The notes under the pieces were generated by a model. The model searched no databases. It was not told the DNA's origin and saw only the letters and a program-made list of their open reading frames with translations. Positions 8,034 through 16,142 of a stretch of 64,000 bases of DNA are shown here, piece after piece. The position numbers and the translations under genes are program-made. Every line of letters begins with the position of its first letter. Positions within the stretch are counted from its first letter, which is position 1. The stretch comes from Paraclostridium hominis (GTDB taxonomy: Bacteria; Bacillota; Clostridia; Peptostreptococcales; Peptostreptococcaceae), in assembly GCF_014306135.1 (NCBI RefSeq), contig NZ_JACRWD010000001.1, positions 558,001 through 622,000 of the forward strand, given 5' to 3'.

Positions 8034-9460
8034 AATTAATAATAGACTATATGAATATGTTTTTTATGTACTATGTATTGATATATGCTATATTGTTTTT
8101 CATATCTACTATATTTGCTGTATTAGAATTAAATGAAGAAAAACGTAGAAAACAATACTTAAATGAGCTATCTCTAAAAAGTGATGACAACTATATACCT
8201 GTATCTATACTAGTACCTGCATACAATGAAGATAAGATGATCATTGACTGTATAAAATCACTGTCATATTTAGATTACCCGGAATATGAAATAATAGTAA
8301 TAGATGATGGTTCTAAGGATAATACATCTAAAGTTGTAATAGAGGATTTTAATTTAAAAAGAGTTCCAAGACCTATAAGGACTCTAGTAAAATGTAAAAA
8401 AGAAGAGTATATATATGAAGGTACAATAAACGATAAAATAAAGCTTACATTAGTAAAAAAAGAAAATGGAGGTAAAGCTGATGCACTAAACATGGGCATC
8501 AATATATCTAAATATCCACTATTTACATCACTAGATGCAGACTCCATTCTTCAAACCGATTCGTTAAGTAATATTGTAATGCCATTTATGGAAGATGATA
8601 CGACAATTGCTGTTGGAGGAAATATAAAGGTTGCTAATCAAGTTGTTTTAGATAAAGGTAAGATAATAAAAGTATTACCTCCAAAAAAATTTATTACAAT
8701 ATTTCAAACTATTGAATACTATAGAGTATTTTTGACTACTAGAGTTTGGTTCAATAGTTTTAATGGGAATTTAATAATATCTGGAGCTTTTGGACTTTTT
8801 AAGAAAAATTCAGTTTTAAATATAGGAGGATACGATACAGATACAGTTGGAGAAGATATGGACCTTGTAGTAAAACTACATTCTTTTTATAGAAAAAATC
8901 AAATACCTTACAATATAAAATACGAACATGAAGCTATATGTTGGTCACAAGTACCAGAAACCTTAAAGGATTTAAGCGGACAAAGAAGGCGTTGGCATAT
9001 AGGACTTATTACAAGTTTGAAAAATCATAAATATATATTTTTAAATCCAAAGTATGGGATAGTCGGTATATTTTCCTTTTTATACTTTGTAGTGTATGAA
9101 CTATTCTCTTGTATTATAGATGTATTTGGGTTGATTTTAATACTTGTATCTTATTTTGCGGGACTTCTTAATATGGAGTTTTTAGTTGTTTTCTTAATAG
9201 TATACATTTTTTATAGTGTTATAATATCTATAACATCAATAATTCTAGAAAATTATATGTTTAAACATATACCAAGTCTAGCTACATTACTAAAATTAAT
9301 GCTTTTTGCGGTACTTGAAAGCTTTGGATACAGGCAGTTGTGTTCTTGGTATAGAATAACTGGTTTTATAGGCTATAAAAAAAGAAAGAATCAATGGAGC
9401 AAAATAAGTAGAAAAAAACAAAATAGAGTTAACTATATAAATAAAGATAAGAAAAAATAA
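8027..9460 (+). CDS. Processive family 2 glycosyltransferase (polysaccharide synthase)
   Basis: The 477-residue membrane enzyme has an N-terminal helix (about 12-33), a GT-A domain and three to four C-terminal helices (about 340-425). It shows the processive GT2 signatures D,D,D,QxxRW: DDGSKDNT (about 92), DAD (about 169), EDMD (about 276) and QRRRW (about 319). This places it with PgaC/IcaA-, hyaluronan- and cellulose-type synthases, which polymerise a nucleotide sugar and extrude the chain. No PilZ domain is visible. It overlaps the HEAT-repeat gene by 7 nt and ends the operon. The sugar polymerised cannot be read from sequence alone. Confidence 0.9.
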   Translation: MLKLIIDYMNMFFMYYVLIYAILFFISTIFAVLELNEEKRRKQYLNELSLKSDDNYIPVSILVPAYNEDKMIIDCIKSLSYLDYPEYEIIVIDDGSKDNTSKVVIEDFNLKRVPRPIRTLVKCKKEEYIYEGTINDKIKLTLVKKENGGKADALNMGINISKYPLFTSLDADSILQTDSLSNIVMPFMEDDTTIAVGGNIKVANQVVLDKGKIIKVLPPKKFITIFQTIEYYRVFLTTRVWFNSFNGNLIISGAFGLFKKNSVLNIGGYDTDTVGEDMDLVVKLHSFYRKNQIPYNIKYEHEAICWSQVPETLKDLSGQRRRWHIGLITSLKNHKYIFLNPKYGIVGIFSFLYFVVYELFSCIIDVFGLILILVSYFAGLLNMEFLVVFLIVYIFYSVIISITSIILENYMFKHIPSLATLLKLMLFAVLESFGYRQLCSWYRITGFIGYKKRKNQWSKISRKKQNRVNYINKDKKK

Positions 9461-9492
9461 AAGTCAATAAATATAAATGAAATAAAATTACC

Positions 9493-9542
9493 ATATTCAG
9501 AAAATTTATTTGGTAAAATTATGAAATAAATTTTCTGAATAT
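9493..9542. repeat. Perfect 16-bp inverted repeat after the polysaccharide operon
   Basis: ATATTCAGAAAATTTA (9493-9508) and its exact complement (9527-9542) enclose an 18-nt loop. No T run follows on either strand, so it is not a classical terminator. It may stabilise the 3' end of the operon transcript or act in termination with help. The rest of the 265-bp gap, to 9647, is A/T-rich and shows no gene. Confidence 0.6.
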
Positions 9543-9647
9543 CATTAAATCTCAAATTAAACACACCAAAATAAGGACAAATCATTCTTTTTTTCTATAA
9601 AAAATCCATAAAAATAAAAAAATATATAAAAATAAAATGAAAATTTA

Positions 9648-9676
9648 TTGCAATGGATAACGTTTTCGTGTATTAT
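9648..9676 (+). promoter_or_regulatory. Promoter of the nan operon with cre-like operator in the spacer
   Basis: TTGCAA (9648-9653) and TATTAT (9671-9676) are spaced by 17 bp, a good housekeeping promoter 50 bp before nanE. The spacer holds GGATAACGTTTTCG (9655-9668), which has the AACGTTTTC core of catabolite-responsive elements but misses the consensus at three positions. It could bind CcpA, or be a target of the operon's RpiR regulator. Confidence 0.6.
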
Positions 9677-9725
9677 AAAAATATAAACAAAGAAAATAAA
9701 TTTCATAAAGGGTGGGAGAAAATAA

Positions 9726-10397
9726 ATGCTAGATATTATAAAAGATAAACTAATAGTATCTTGTCAAGCTCTAGAAGATGAACCACTACATAGTTCTTTC
9801 ATAATGGGTAAAATGGCAAATGCAGCTAAAATAGGAGGTGCAGTTGCTATAAGAGCACAAGGAGTAGAAGATATTATAGAAATAAAAAAAGTAACAAATT
9901 TACCAGTAATAGGGATTATAAAAAGAAATTATGAAGACTCACCAATATATATAACACCAACAAAAAAAGAAATAGATGAACTACTAAATACAAACTGTGA
10001 GATGATAGCAATAGATGCTACAAATAGAAATAGACCAAATAATGAAAATCTAAAAGAACTTATAAATTACATAAAATCAAATAATGTATTAGTTATGGCA
10101 GATATATCAAATTATGAAGAAGCAATTAAAGCTTATGAATATGGAGTAGACTGTATATCAACTACTTTATCAGGATACACACCATATACAAAAAAATTAG
10201 AAGGACCAGATTTTGATTTAATAGAAAAATTAGTAAAAGAACTAGATATACCTATAATAGCAGAAGGAAGAATAAATACTCCTGAAGAATTGGCTAAAGC
10301 ATTAAGTATAGGGGCATATTCAGCAGTAGTAGGTTCAGCTATTACAAGACCACAACTTATAACAGAAAAGTTTACAAAAGCAATAGCTAAAAATTAA
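9726..10397 (+). CDS. nanE: N-acetylmannosamine-6-phosphate 2-epimerase
   Basis: The 223-residue TIM-barrel protein matches NanE along its whole length. It converts ManNAc-6-phosphate to GlcNAc-6-phosphate in the cytoplasm. Recognisable blocks are GGAVAIRAQGVEDI, GIIKRNYEDSPIYITPT, the catalytic-region IAIDAT, DISNYEEA, DCISTTLSGYTPYT and the phosphate-binding IIAEGRINTPEE. The start is ATG 9726 after GGTGGGAGA. It is the first gene of the operon and is followed by nanA and the transporter. Placing the epimerase first is common in Firmicutes nan loci. Confidence 0.95.
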   Translation: MLDIIKDKLIVSCQALEDEPLHSSFIMGKMANAAKIGGAVAIRAQGVEDIIEIKKVTNLPVIGIIKRNYEDSPIYITPTKKEIDELLNTNCEMIAIDATNRNRPNNENLKELINYIKSNNVLVMADISNYEEAIKAYEYGVDCISTTLSGYTPYTKKLEGPDFDLIEKLVKELDIPIIAEGRINTPEELAKALSIGAYSAVVGSAITRPQLITEKFTKAIAKN

Positions 10398-10437
10398 AAA
10401 TATTAAAAATCAAAATAAAATATGGGAGGATAAGAAC

Positions 10438-11331
10438 ATGAAAGGGATTTATTCAGCTTTATTAGTATCATTTGATGAAAATGGAAATATAAACGAAAAG
10501 GGGTTAAGACAAATAGTAAGACATAATATAGACGTTTGTAAGGTAGATGGTCTATATGTAGGTGGTTCAACAGGTGAAAACTTTATGTTATCAACTGATG
10601 AAAAGAAAAGAATATTTGAAATAGCTAAAGATGAAGCTAAAAACGATATTAAATTAATAGCACAAGTAGGATCAGTTAACTTAAAAGAAGCAGTTGAACT
10701 TGCTAAATTTGCTACAGAATTAGGATATGATTCATTAAGTGCTGTTACACCTTTTTATTATAAATTTGATTTTGAGGAAATCAAACACTACTATGAAACA
10801 ATAGTAAATTCAGTAGATAATAAAATGATAATATATTCTATACCATTTTTAACTGGTGTAAATATGAGTTTAGACCAGTTTGCTGAGTTATTTGAAAATG
10901 AAAAAATAATAGGGGTTAAATTTACAGCAGCAGATTTCTACTTACTAGAAAGAATGAGAAAGAGATTCCCAGACAAGTTAATATATGCAGGATTTGATGA
11001 AATGATGTTACCAGCAGTTGTTTTAGGAGTAGATGGTGCTATAGGTTCAACATTTAATGTAAATGGTGTTAGAGCTAAGCAAATATTTGAACTAGCTAAA
11101 AATAATAAAATAGAAGAAGCTAGAGAAATACAACACATAACAAATGATTTAATAACTGATATATTAGGAAATGGATTATATCAAACTATAAAATTAATAC
11201 TTGAAGAACAAGGGGTAGAAGCAGGATATTGTAGACAACCTATGAAAGAAGCAACTGAAGAAATGAAACAAAAAGCTAAAGAAATGTATAATAAATATTT
11301 TGTAAAAGAATTAGATAAAGTAAATGCTTAG
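10438..11331 (+). CDS. nanA: N-acetylneuraminate lyase
   Basis: The 297-residue DHDPS-superfamily aldolase cleaves sialic acid into pyruvate and ManNAc. It shows the carboxylate-binding GGSTGENFML (about residue 42), the catalytic Tyr in YSIPF (Y133) and the Schiff-base Lys in GVKFT (K161). The downstream AGFDEM and GAIGSTFN motifs are typical of NanA rather than dihydrodipicolinate synthase. Its ribosome binding site is GGGAGGA. Neighbours nanE and the symporter support sialic-acid use. No sialidase gene lies in this operon, so free sialic acid is probably scavenged. Confidence 0.95.
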   Translation: MKGIYSALLVSFDENGNINEKGLRQIVRHNIDVCKVDGLYVGGSTGENFMLSTDEKKRIFEIAKDEAKNDIKLIAQVGSVNLKEAVELAKFATELGYDSLSAVTPFYYKFDFEEIKHYYETIVNSVDNKMIIYSIPFLTGVNMSLDQFAELFENEKIIGVKFTAADFYLLERMRKRFPDKLIYAGFDEMMLPAVVLGVDGAIGSTFNVNGVRAKQIFELAKNNKIEEAREIQHITNDLITDILGNGLYQTIKLILEEQGVEAGYCRQPMKEATEEMKQKAKEMYNKYFVKELDKVNA

Positions 11332-11352
11332 TGTTTAACAATATTAATAATG

Positions 11353-11377
11353 GGCTATCAATTAAATTTTGATAGCC
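11353..11377 (+). repeat. Hairpin in the nanA-transporter intergenic space
   Basis: GGCTATCAA (11353-11361) and TTGATAGCC (11369-11377) form a perfect 9-bp stem with a 7-nt loop and no T tract. It lies just ahead of the transporter's Shine-Dalgarno. It may be a processing or stability element that sets the ratio of enzyme to transporter. It also argues against translation starting at the ATG at 11350. Confidence 0.55.
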
Positions 11378-11400
11378 TTAAATATAAGGGGGACATGAAT

Positions 11401-12903
11401 ATGGTAGGGTTTACAGGCATCGATTTTGCCGTACTAGCAATTTATCTATTAGCAGTGTTACTAGCTGGACTATTCTTCTCAAAGAAGGAAATGAAGGGAA
11501 AAGAGTTCTTCAAAGGTGATGGAACAATTCCTTGGTGGGTAACTTCAGTATCTATATTTGCTACATTACTAAGTCCAATATCTTTTTTATCACTTGCAGG
11601 TAACTCATATGGTGGAACTTGGATATTATGGTTTGCACAACTTGGAATGTTTATAGCAATACCTTTAACAATAAGATATTTCTTACCATTATATGCAAGA
11701 CTTGATTTAGATACAGCATATCAATACTTAGAAATAAGATATAAAAGTAAAGGTCTTAGAGTTTTAGGAGCTTTAATGTTTATAATATATCAAATAGGTC
11801 GTATGTCAATCATCATGTACTTGCCATCAGTAGTTTTAGCAGACCTTACAGGGATTTCGGTAAATGTACTTATAATAGTAATGGGAGTAATTGCAATAAT
11901 TTATTCATATACAGGTGGTTTAAAATCAGTTTTGTGGACAGATTTTATACAAGGAGTTGTACTTATAGTAGGGGTTACAGGAACACTATTCTTCTTAATT
12001 AGTAATATTAATGGAGGATTTGGGGAAGTTATGTCAACTCTTACAGATGGAAAAAAATTCTTAGCTAATAATGAAGTAATGTTTAATCCAAATATATTTT
12101 CAACAAGTGCATTTATAATATTTGTTGGTGCTGGACTTAATACATTCTCATCATATATATCAAGTCAAGATATAGTTCAAAGATTTACTACAACAACAGA
12201 TGTAAAACAATTAAAGAAAATGACTTATGGAAACGGAATACTATCTATGGGACTTGCAACAGTATTTTATTTAATAGGAACTTGTTTATTTGTATTTTAC
12301 ACTCAAAATCCAGAACTAGCTCAAACTGTTAAGCAAGACCAAATATTTGCATCATATATAGCATATCAATTACCAGTAGGTATTACAGGTATATTATTAG
12401 CAGCAATATATGCAGCAAGTCAATCAACATTATCAACTGGACTAAACTCAGTAGCAACAAGTTGGACATTAGATATACAAACACTTATATCTAAAGATAT
12501 GAGCTTTGAAAAGCAAACTAAAATAGCACAATATATATCTTTAGGAGTAGGTATTGTAGCTATAGGAGTTTCTATGATACTTGCAAATGGAGAAATAAAA
12601 TCAGCATATGAATGGTTTAATAGTTTTATGGGATTAGTGCTTGGAGTTTTAGCTGGAATATTTGTACTTGGAGCATTTAGTAAAAAAGCTACTAAATTAG
12701 GTGCATATGTAGGGTTTATAGTATCAGCTATACTTGTAGTATTCTTAAAGTACAATGTACCAGACGTAACTTCTTGGGCATACTCACTAATAACAATAAC
12801 TACATCTGTGGTTGTTGGTCAAATAGTTAGTTTAATTCAAATAAAAGTAAGCAATGTAAAAGAAAAGGTTACAGAAGAAGCAACAGTACACTATGAAGCT
12901 TAG
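11401..12903 (+). CDS. Sodium:solute symporter, probable sialic acid transporter
   Basis: This SSS-family (LeuT-fold) permease of 500 residues has about 13 membrane helices. Family marks include the N-terminal AIYLLAVLLAGLFFSKKE, GDGTIPWWVTSVSIFATLLSPIS near residue 40, and AAIYAASQSTLSTGLNSVAT with the Ser/Thr residues that line the sodium site. Sodium-coupled SSS carriers serve as sialic acid importers in several nan operons. The chosen start is ATG 11401, 8 nt after AAGGGGG. An ATG at 11395 is too close, and the ATG at 11350 has no ribosome binding site and sits beside a hairpin. Substrate assignment rests on operon context. Confidence 0.88.
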   Translation: MVGFTGIDFAVLAIYLLAVLLAGLFFSKKEMKGKEFFKGDGTIPWWVTSVSIFATLLSPISFLSLAGNSYGGTWILWFAQLGMFIAIPLTIRYFLPLYARLDLDTAYQYLEIRYKSKGLRVLGALMFIIYQIGRMSIIMYLPSVVLADLTGISVNVLIIVMGVIAIIYSYTGGLKSVLWTDFIQGVVLIVGVTGTLFFLISNINGGFGEVMSTLTDGKKFLANNEVMFNPNIFSTSAFIIFVGAGLNTFSSYISSQDIVQRFTTTTDVKQLKKMTYGNGILSMGLATVFYLIGTCLFVFYTQNPELAQTVKQDQIFASYIAYQLPVGITGILLAAIYAASQSTLSTGLNSVATSWTLDIQTLISKDMSFEKQTKIAQYISLGVGIVAIGVSMILANGEIKSAYEWFNSFMGLVLGVLAGIFVLGAFSKKATKLGAYVGFIVSAILVVFLKYNVPDVTSWAYSLITITTSVVVGQIVSLIQIKVSNVKEKVTEEATVHYEA

Positions 12904-12914
12904 GGGGAAATAAT

Positions 12915-13367
12915 ATGATATTTGGTAATGTAAATCATGTAAAAACCTATTCAAATTTGAATAAAGATATAATTAGATGTTTTGAATATGCAAAAGATAA
13001 TAATCTTTTAGATTATGATAAAGGAAGCTATGAAATTGATGGTGAAGATATATTTGTAAATATAGTAGAATACGAAACTTGTAAAAGAGAAGATAGATTT
13101 TGGGAAGCTCATAAAAAGTATATAGATATTCATCTTATGTTAGATGGATGTGAAAGAATAGATTTAAACTTTATAGAGAACTTAAATCAAAAGGAATATG
13201 AAGAAGAAAGAGATTTTCTACCTCTTGAAGGTAAAAATAATTCATACGTTGATTTAGACAAAGGAGATTTTCTTATTTGTTTTCCAGAAGATGCTCATAT
13301 GACAGCAATAGAAGTTGATAAACCACAAAATATAAAGAAAGCTATCTTTAAAGTAATAATTAGATAG
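12915..13367 (+). CDS. YhcH/YjgK/YiaL-family protein (sialic-acid operon cupin)
   Basis: The 150-residue cupin-like protein belongs to the YhcH/YiaL/EbgC family. Typical features are the central YETCKREDRFWEAHKKYID segment, HLMLDGCE, and a C-terminal FPEDAHMTAIEV with metal-binding Glu and His residues. YhcH proteins are regular members of nan operons and have been proposed to act on sialic-acid or ManNAc anomers. It begins 11 nt after the transporter, with AGGGGGAAA. A terminator-like hairpin follows, so expression of later genes may be attenuated. Confidence 0.9.
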   Translation: MIFGNVNHVKTYSNLNKDIIRCFEYAKDNNLLDYDKGSYEIDGEDIFVNIVEYETCKREDRFWEAHKKYIDIHLMLDGCERIDLNFIENLNQKEYEEERDFLPLEGKNNSYVDLDKGDFLICFPEDAHMTAIEVDKPQNIKKAIFKVIIR

Positions 13368-13373
13368 GTAAAA

Positions 13374-13407
13374 AAGGAGAATAGTTTTCTATTCTCCTTA
13401 ATTTTTT
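13374..13407 (+). terminator. Terminator-like hairpin inside the nan operon
   Basis: AAGGAGAATAG (13374-13384), a TTTT loop and CTATTCTCCTT (13389-13399) are followed by AATTTTTT. It lies between yhcH and the esterase gene, whose Shine-Dalgarno begins at 13408. No new promoter is evident, so partial read-through is likely. Confidence 0.75.
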
Positions 13408-13417
13408 AGGAGGATAT

Positions 13418-14221
13418 ATGCAAAATATAGATGTATTTTTATTAATAGGTCAAAGTAATGCAAGGGGAGTTGGAGATAAAGATGATAGTGAAATCCCAAA
13501 TGAAAACTGCTTTGAGTATTTAGGTAATAATGAAATTATAAAAATGAGATGTGAACTTGAAAAATCTGAAGGATGTGGAACTATAGCACCTGCTTTTTCT
13601 AATAGATGGAATGAAGTTACAAAAAATAAAGTGTGCTTTATTCATGAAGCTAAAGATGGATCAAGAATAAAAAATTGGAATCATGATGCAAATAAGTTTT
13701 TAGATGATGCTATAATTAAATTTAACAAAGGTGTTAAGTTAATAAGTGAAAAATATGAAATAAAAAACAAATATGTAATATGGATACAAGGAGAAAGTGA
13801 TGCAAAATACGGAAGTGACCCAATATATTACAAAGAAAATTTAAAAGATATTGCCAATAGATTAAAAGATGAATGTAATATTGATAAAATGTTTGTAAGT
13901 TTAACAGGTTATTGGCTAGGTCACAAAGATTACTTTACTAGAACAAAAAAAATAGCAGCAGCTCAATTTATAGCATGTAAAGAGTGTGATATTTTAAGCT
14001 TAGGAAGTAATAGAGCAATGACTTTTCATGATGAAAATCTAACTATAGATGATGTTCATTACTCTCAAATAGGTTTAAATATATTAGGAAGAGATTTAAG
14101 TGATAATATTTTAAAATACAATGATAATAAAAAAGATATAGAATTAAAAGATACTATAGACTTAGAAAAATACAGAGAATATATATATAAATTAGAAAAA
14201 TTACAAAATGATTACATATAA
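13418..14221 (+). CDS. Sialate O-acetylesterase-like SGNH hydrolase
   Basis: The 267-residue protein fits the SASA (PF03629) group of SGNH esterases. It has the nucleophile block LIGQSNARG (Ser13), GESD (about 125-128) in the oxyanion-hole block, and DDVHYS with the catalytic Asp/His pair near residues 211-214. Such enzymes remove O-acetyl groups from sialic acids so that the lyase can act. There is no signal peptide, so it should work in the cytoplasm on imported O-acetylated sialic acid. It has its own strong AGGAGGA and follows a terminator-like hairpin. The function is similar to NanS, but I do not assign the symbol. Confidence 0.82.
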   Translation: MQNIDVFLLIGQSNARGVGDKDDSEIPNENCFEYLGNNEIIKMRCELEKSEGCGTIAPAFSNRWNEVTKNKVCFIHEAKDGSRIKNWNHDANKFLDDAIIKFNKGVKLISEKYEIKNKYVIWIQGESDAKYGSDPIYYKENLKDIANRLKDECNIDKMFVSLTGYWLGHKDYFTRTKKIAAAQFIACKECDILSLGSNRAMTFHDENLTIDDVHYSQIGLNILGRDLSDNILKYNDNKKDIELKDTIDLEKYREYIYKLEKLQNDYI

Positions 14222-14247
14222 ATTTAACGACAATTGGGGGAATTAAC

Positions 14248-15147
14248 ATGAAAAACTTTATTTGCATAGATGTAGGAGGAACATCTATAAAATATTCAGT
14301 TATAAAAGAAGATGGAAATATAATAACTAAAAATAGTATGCCTACAGAAGCTATTCAAAAAGGTGGAACTGGAATACTTCAAAAGATAAAATCAATAATA
14401 AGAGAATATAAAAAAGACTATGATATAAGTGGAATTGCAATATCTACGGCAGGAATGGTAGACTCAAAAGAAGGTAAAATATTATATGCACTTGAAGATT
14501 TAATACCAAATTATACTGGAATTGAAATAAAAAAAGAAGTTGAAAAAGAATTTAATATATTGTGTGAAGTTGAAAATGATGTAAACTGTGCAGGCCTTGG
14601 AGAAATGTGGCTAGGAGCTGGAAAAGGCTCTAATTCTTCAGTGTGCTTAACTATTGGAACTGGAATTGGAGGTTGTATAATAATAGATAACAAACTAATA
14701 CCAGGTTTTAGCAATAGTGCAGGAGAAGTCGGATATATATATATAAATGGAAAAAGTTTTCAAGATAGAGCATCTACTAGTAGCTTAATTAAGAGGATAG
14801 CAAAGAAAAAGAACATGAACTATATGGATTTAAATGGTAAAATAGTATTTGAATTAGCAAAAGAAAATGACAAAGATTGTTTAGAAGAAATAGATAACAT
14901 GGTAAAAGATTTAGCAATTGGAATATCAAATATATGTTATATAATAAATCCTCAAGTAGTAATACTAGGTGGAGGAATAATGGCACAAGAAGAATTTTTA
15001 AAGCCTAAAATAGAAAAAGAACTTAAAAATACATTAATAGAAAGTATATATAAAAATACGAAATTAGAGTTTGCAAAACAAAAAAATGATGCAGGTATGT
15101 TAGGTGCATTATACAACTTTTTACAAAAAAGGGATAAGGTAGAATGA
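14248..15147 (+). CDS. nanK: ROK-family kinase, probable N-acetylmannosamine kinase
   Basis: The 299-residue ROK protein has the N-terminal phosphate loop IDVGGTSIKYSVI, the substrate region ENDVNCAGLGE with catalytic Asp, the second phosphate motif TIGTGIGGCII, and the adenosine motif VVILGGGI. Its place between nanE/nanA and the regulator suggests that it phosphorylates ManNAc. The usual ROK zinc site, a Cys-rich CxCGxxGCxE after the GE(V/I)G motif, is absent: GEVGYIYINGKSF continues without cysteines. Some ROK kinases of Gram-positive bacteria lack it. Glucose or another hexosamine as substrate cannot be excluded. Confidence 0.85.
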   Translation: MKNFICIDVGGTSIKYSVIKEDGNIITKNSMPTEAIQKGGTGILQKIKSIIREYKKDYDISGIAISTAGMVDSKEGKILYALEDLIPNYTGIEIKKEVEKEFNILCEVENDVNCAGLGEMWLGAGKGSNSSVCLTIGTGIGGCIIIDNKLIPGFSNSAGEVGYIYINGKSFQDRASTSSLIKRIAKKKNMNYMDLNGKIVFELAKENDKDCLEEIDNMVKDLAIGISNICYIINPQVVILGGGIMAQEEFLKPKIEKELKNTLIESIYKNTKLEFAKQKNDAGMLGALYNFLQKRDKVE

Positions 15148-15151
15148 TATT

Positions 15152-15997
15152 ATGAATATATTAGAAAAATTAGAAACACCAGATTTTAAAGCCACAAAAT
15201 CGGATAAACTACTTATAGATTATATAAAAAATAATTTAGATAACTTTTCTTATAAGCCTATTTCACAAATAGCAAAAGAAAGTAACCTAGGAGAATCAAC
15301 TATAACAAGGTTTGCAAGAAAGATGGGATTTTCAAGTCTTCAAGATTTTAAAGTAACTCTTACTAAAGAAGTATCTACAATTAGTAATAAAAAAGAAAAT
15401 ATTATAAATAATAATATAGAGAATGATGAACCAGTTTCTGAAACAGCTAAGAAGTTATTAAGTTCAAATATAAATATACTAAGTAAAACTGTAGATATAA
15501 TACAAAATGAAGATATATGTAAATGTGCAGATTTAATAATTAATGCTAGAAGAATATATTTTATAGGAATTGGATATTCAGGAATAATAGCACAGGATTC
15601 TAATTACAAATTTATGAGAATAGGTTTAAATTGTAGTAGTTTTGATAGTAGCCATACTATGATAATGATGGCATCTATTATGGAAAAAGGTGATTTAGTA
15701 ATAGCTATATCTCACTCAGGTGAGACGAAAGAAATTATAAAAGCTGTTAATATGGCTAAAGAAAATAATGTAGATGTAATTTCTATAACAGAAAATAAAG
15801 AATCAAATTTAAAAAGTATATCAGATGTCAATTTAGGTTATATATCTCAAGAAACTTTACTTGAAACTGGATCTATATCATCTAAGTTAGCTCAGTTTTT
15901 TATAATAGATCTTGTATATACACAAGTAGTTAAACAAAAATTCAAAGAATCACTAGAAAGAAAAGTAAAGACAACTAAAGCTATAAAACTTCTTTAA
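15152..15997 (+). CDS. MurR/RpiR-family transcriptional regulator of the nan operon
   Basis: The 281-residue regulator has an N-terminal RpiR helix-turn-helix (residues 1-77), with SQIAKESNLGESTITRFARK as recognition region. A C-terminal SIS domain (about 125-260) carries the sugar-phosphate loop IGIGYSGIIAQD and the AISHSGETKE motif. SIS-domain regulators sense phosphorylated sugars, and RpiR-type NanR proteins control sialic-acid operons in several Firmicutes. The gene starts 4 nt after nanK and is the last of the operon, so it is probably autoregulated. The likely ligand is a ManNAc- or GlcNAc-phosphate. Confidence 0.88.
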   Translation: MNILEKLETPDFKATKSDKLLIDYIKNNLDNFSYKPISQIAKESNLGESTITRFARKMGFSSLQDFKVTLTKEVSTISNKKENIINNNIENDEPVSETAKKLLSSNINILSKTVDIIQNEDICKCADLIINARRIYFIGIGYSGIIAQDSNYKFMRIGLNCSSFDSSHTMIMMASIMEKGDLVIAISHSGETKEIIKAVNMAKENNVDVISITENKESNLKSISDVNLGYISQETLLETGSISSKLAQFFIIDLVYTQVVKQKFKESLERKVKTTKAIKLL

Positions 15998-16108
15998 TTA
16001 GAGATTTTTAAAGTAAAATGTAACAAATTTGTGTCAAAATTATCTACAGTCTGTATTTATATAGAAAATTATGCTAATATATACACTTAGTACAAAAATA
16101 TGACCGTT

Positions 16109-16115
16109 TTCGACA
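16109..16115 (-). promoter_or_regulatory. Candidate Spo0A box upstream of the PIG-L gene
   Basis: TTCGACA, the complement of the 0A-box core TGTCGAA, lies about 28 bp before the TTG start at 16143. This is close enough to overlap the transcription start. It is a chance-prone heptamer, and the call is tentative. Confidence 0.3.
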
Positions 16116-16142
16116 AAAAATAAAATACTAGGTGGTGACAAT

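Noticed and set aside
11350..11400. Longer start for the sodium symporter, adding 17 residues
   Set aside because: It has no ribosome binding site and overlaps a hairpin; the extension MGYQLNFDSLKYKGD is not part of the SSS family pattern, and AAGGGGG precedes ATG 11401 at good spacing.
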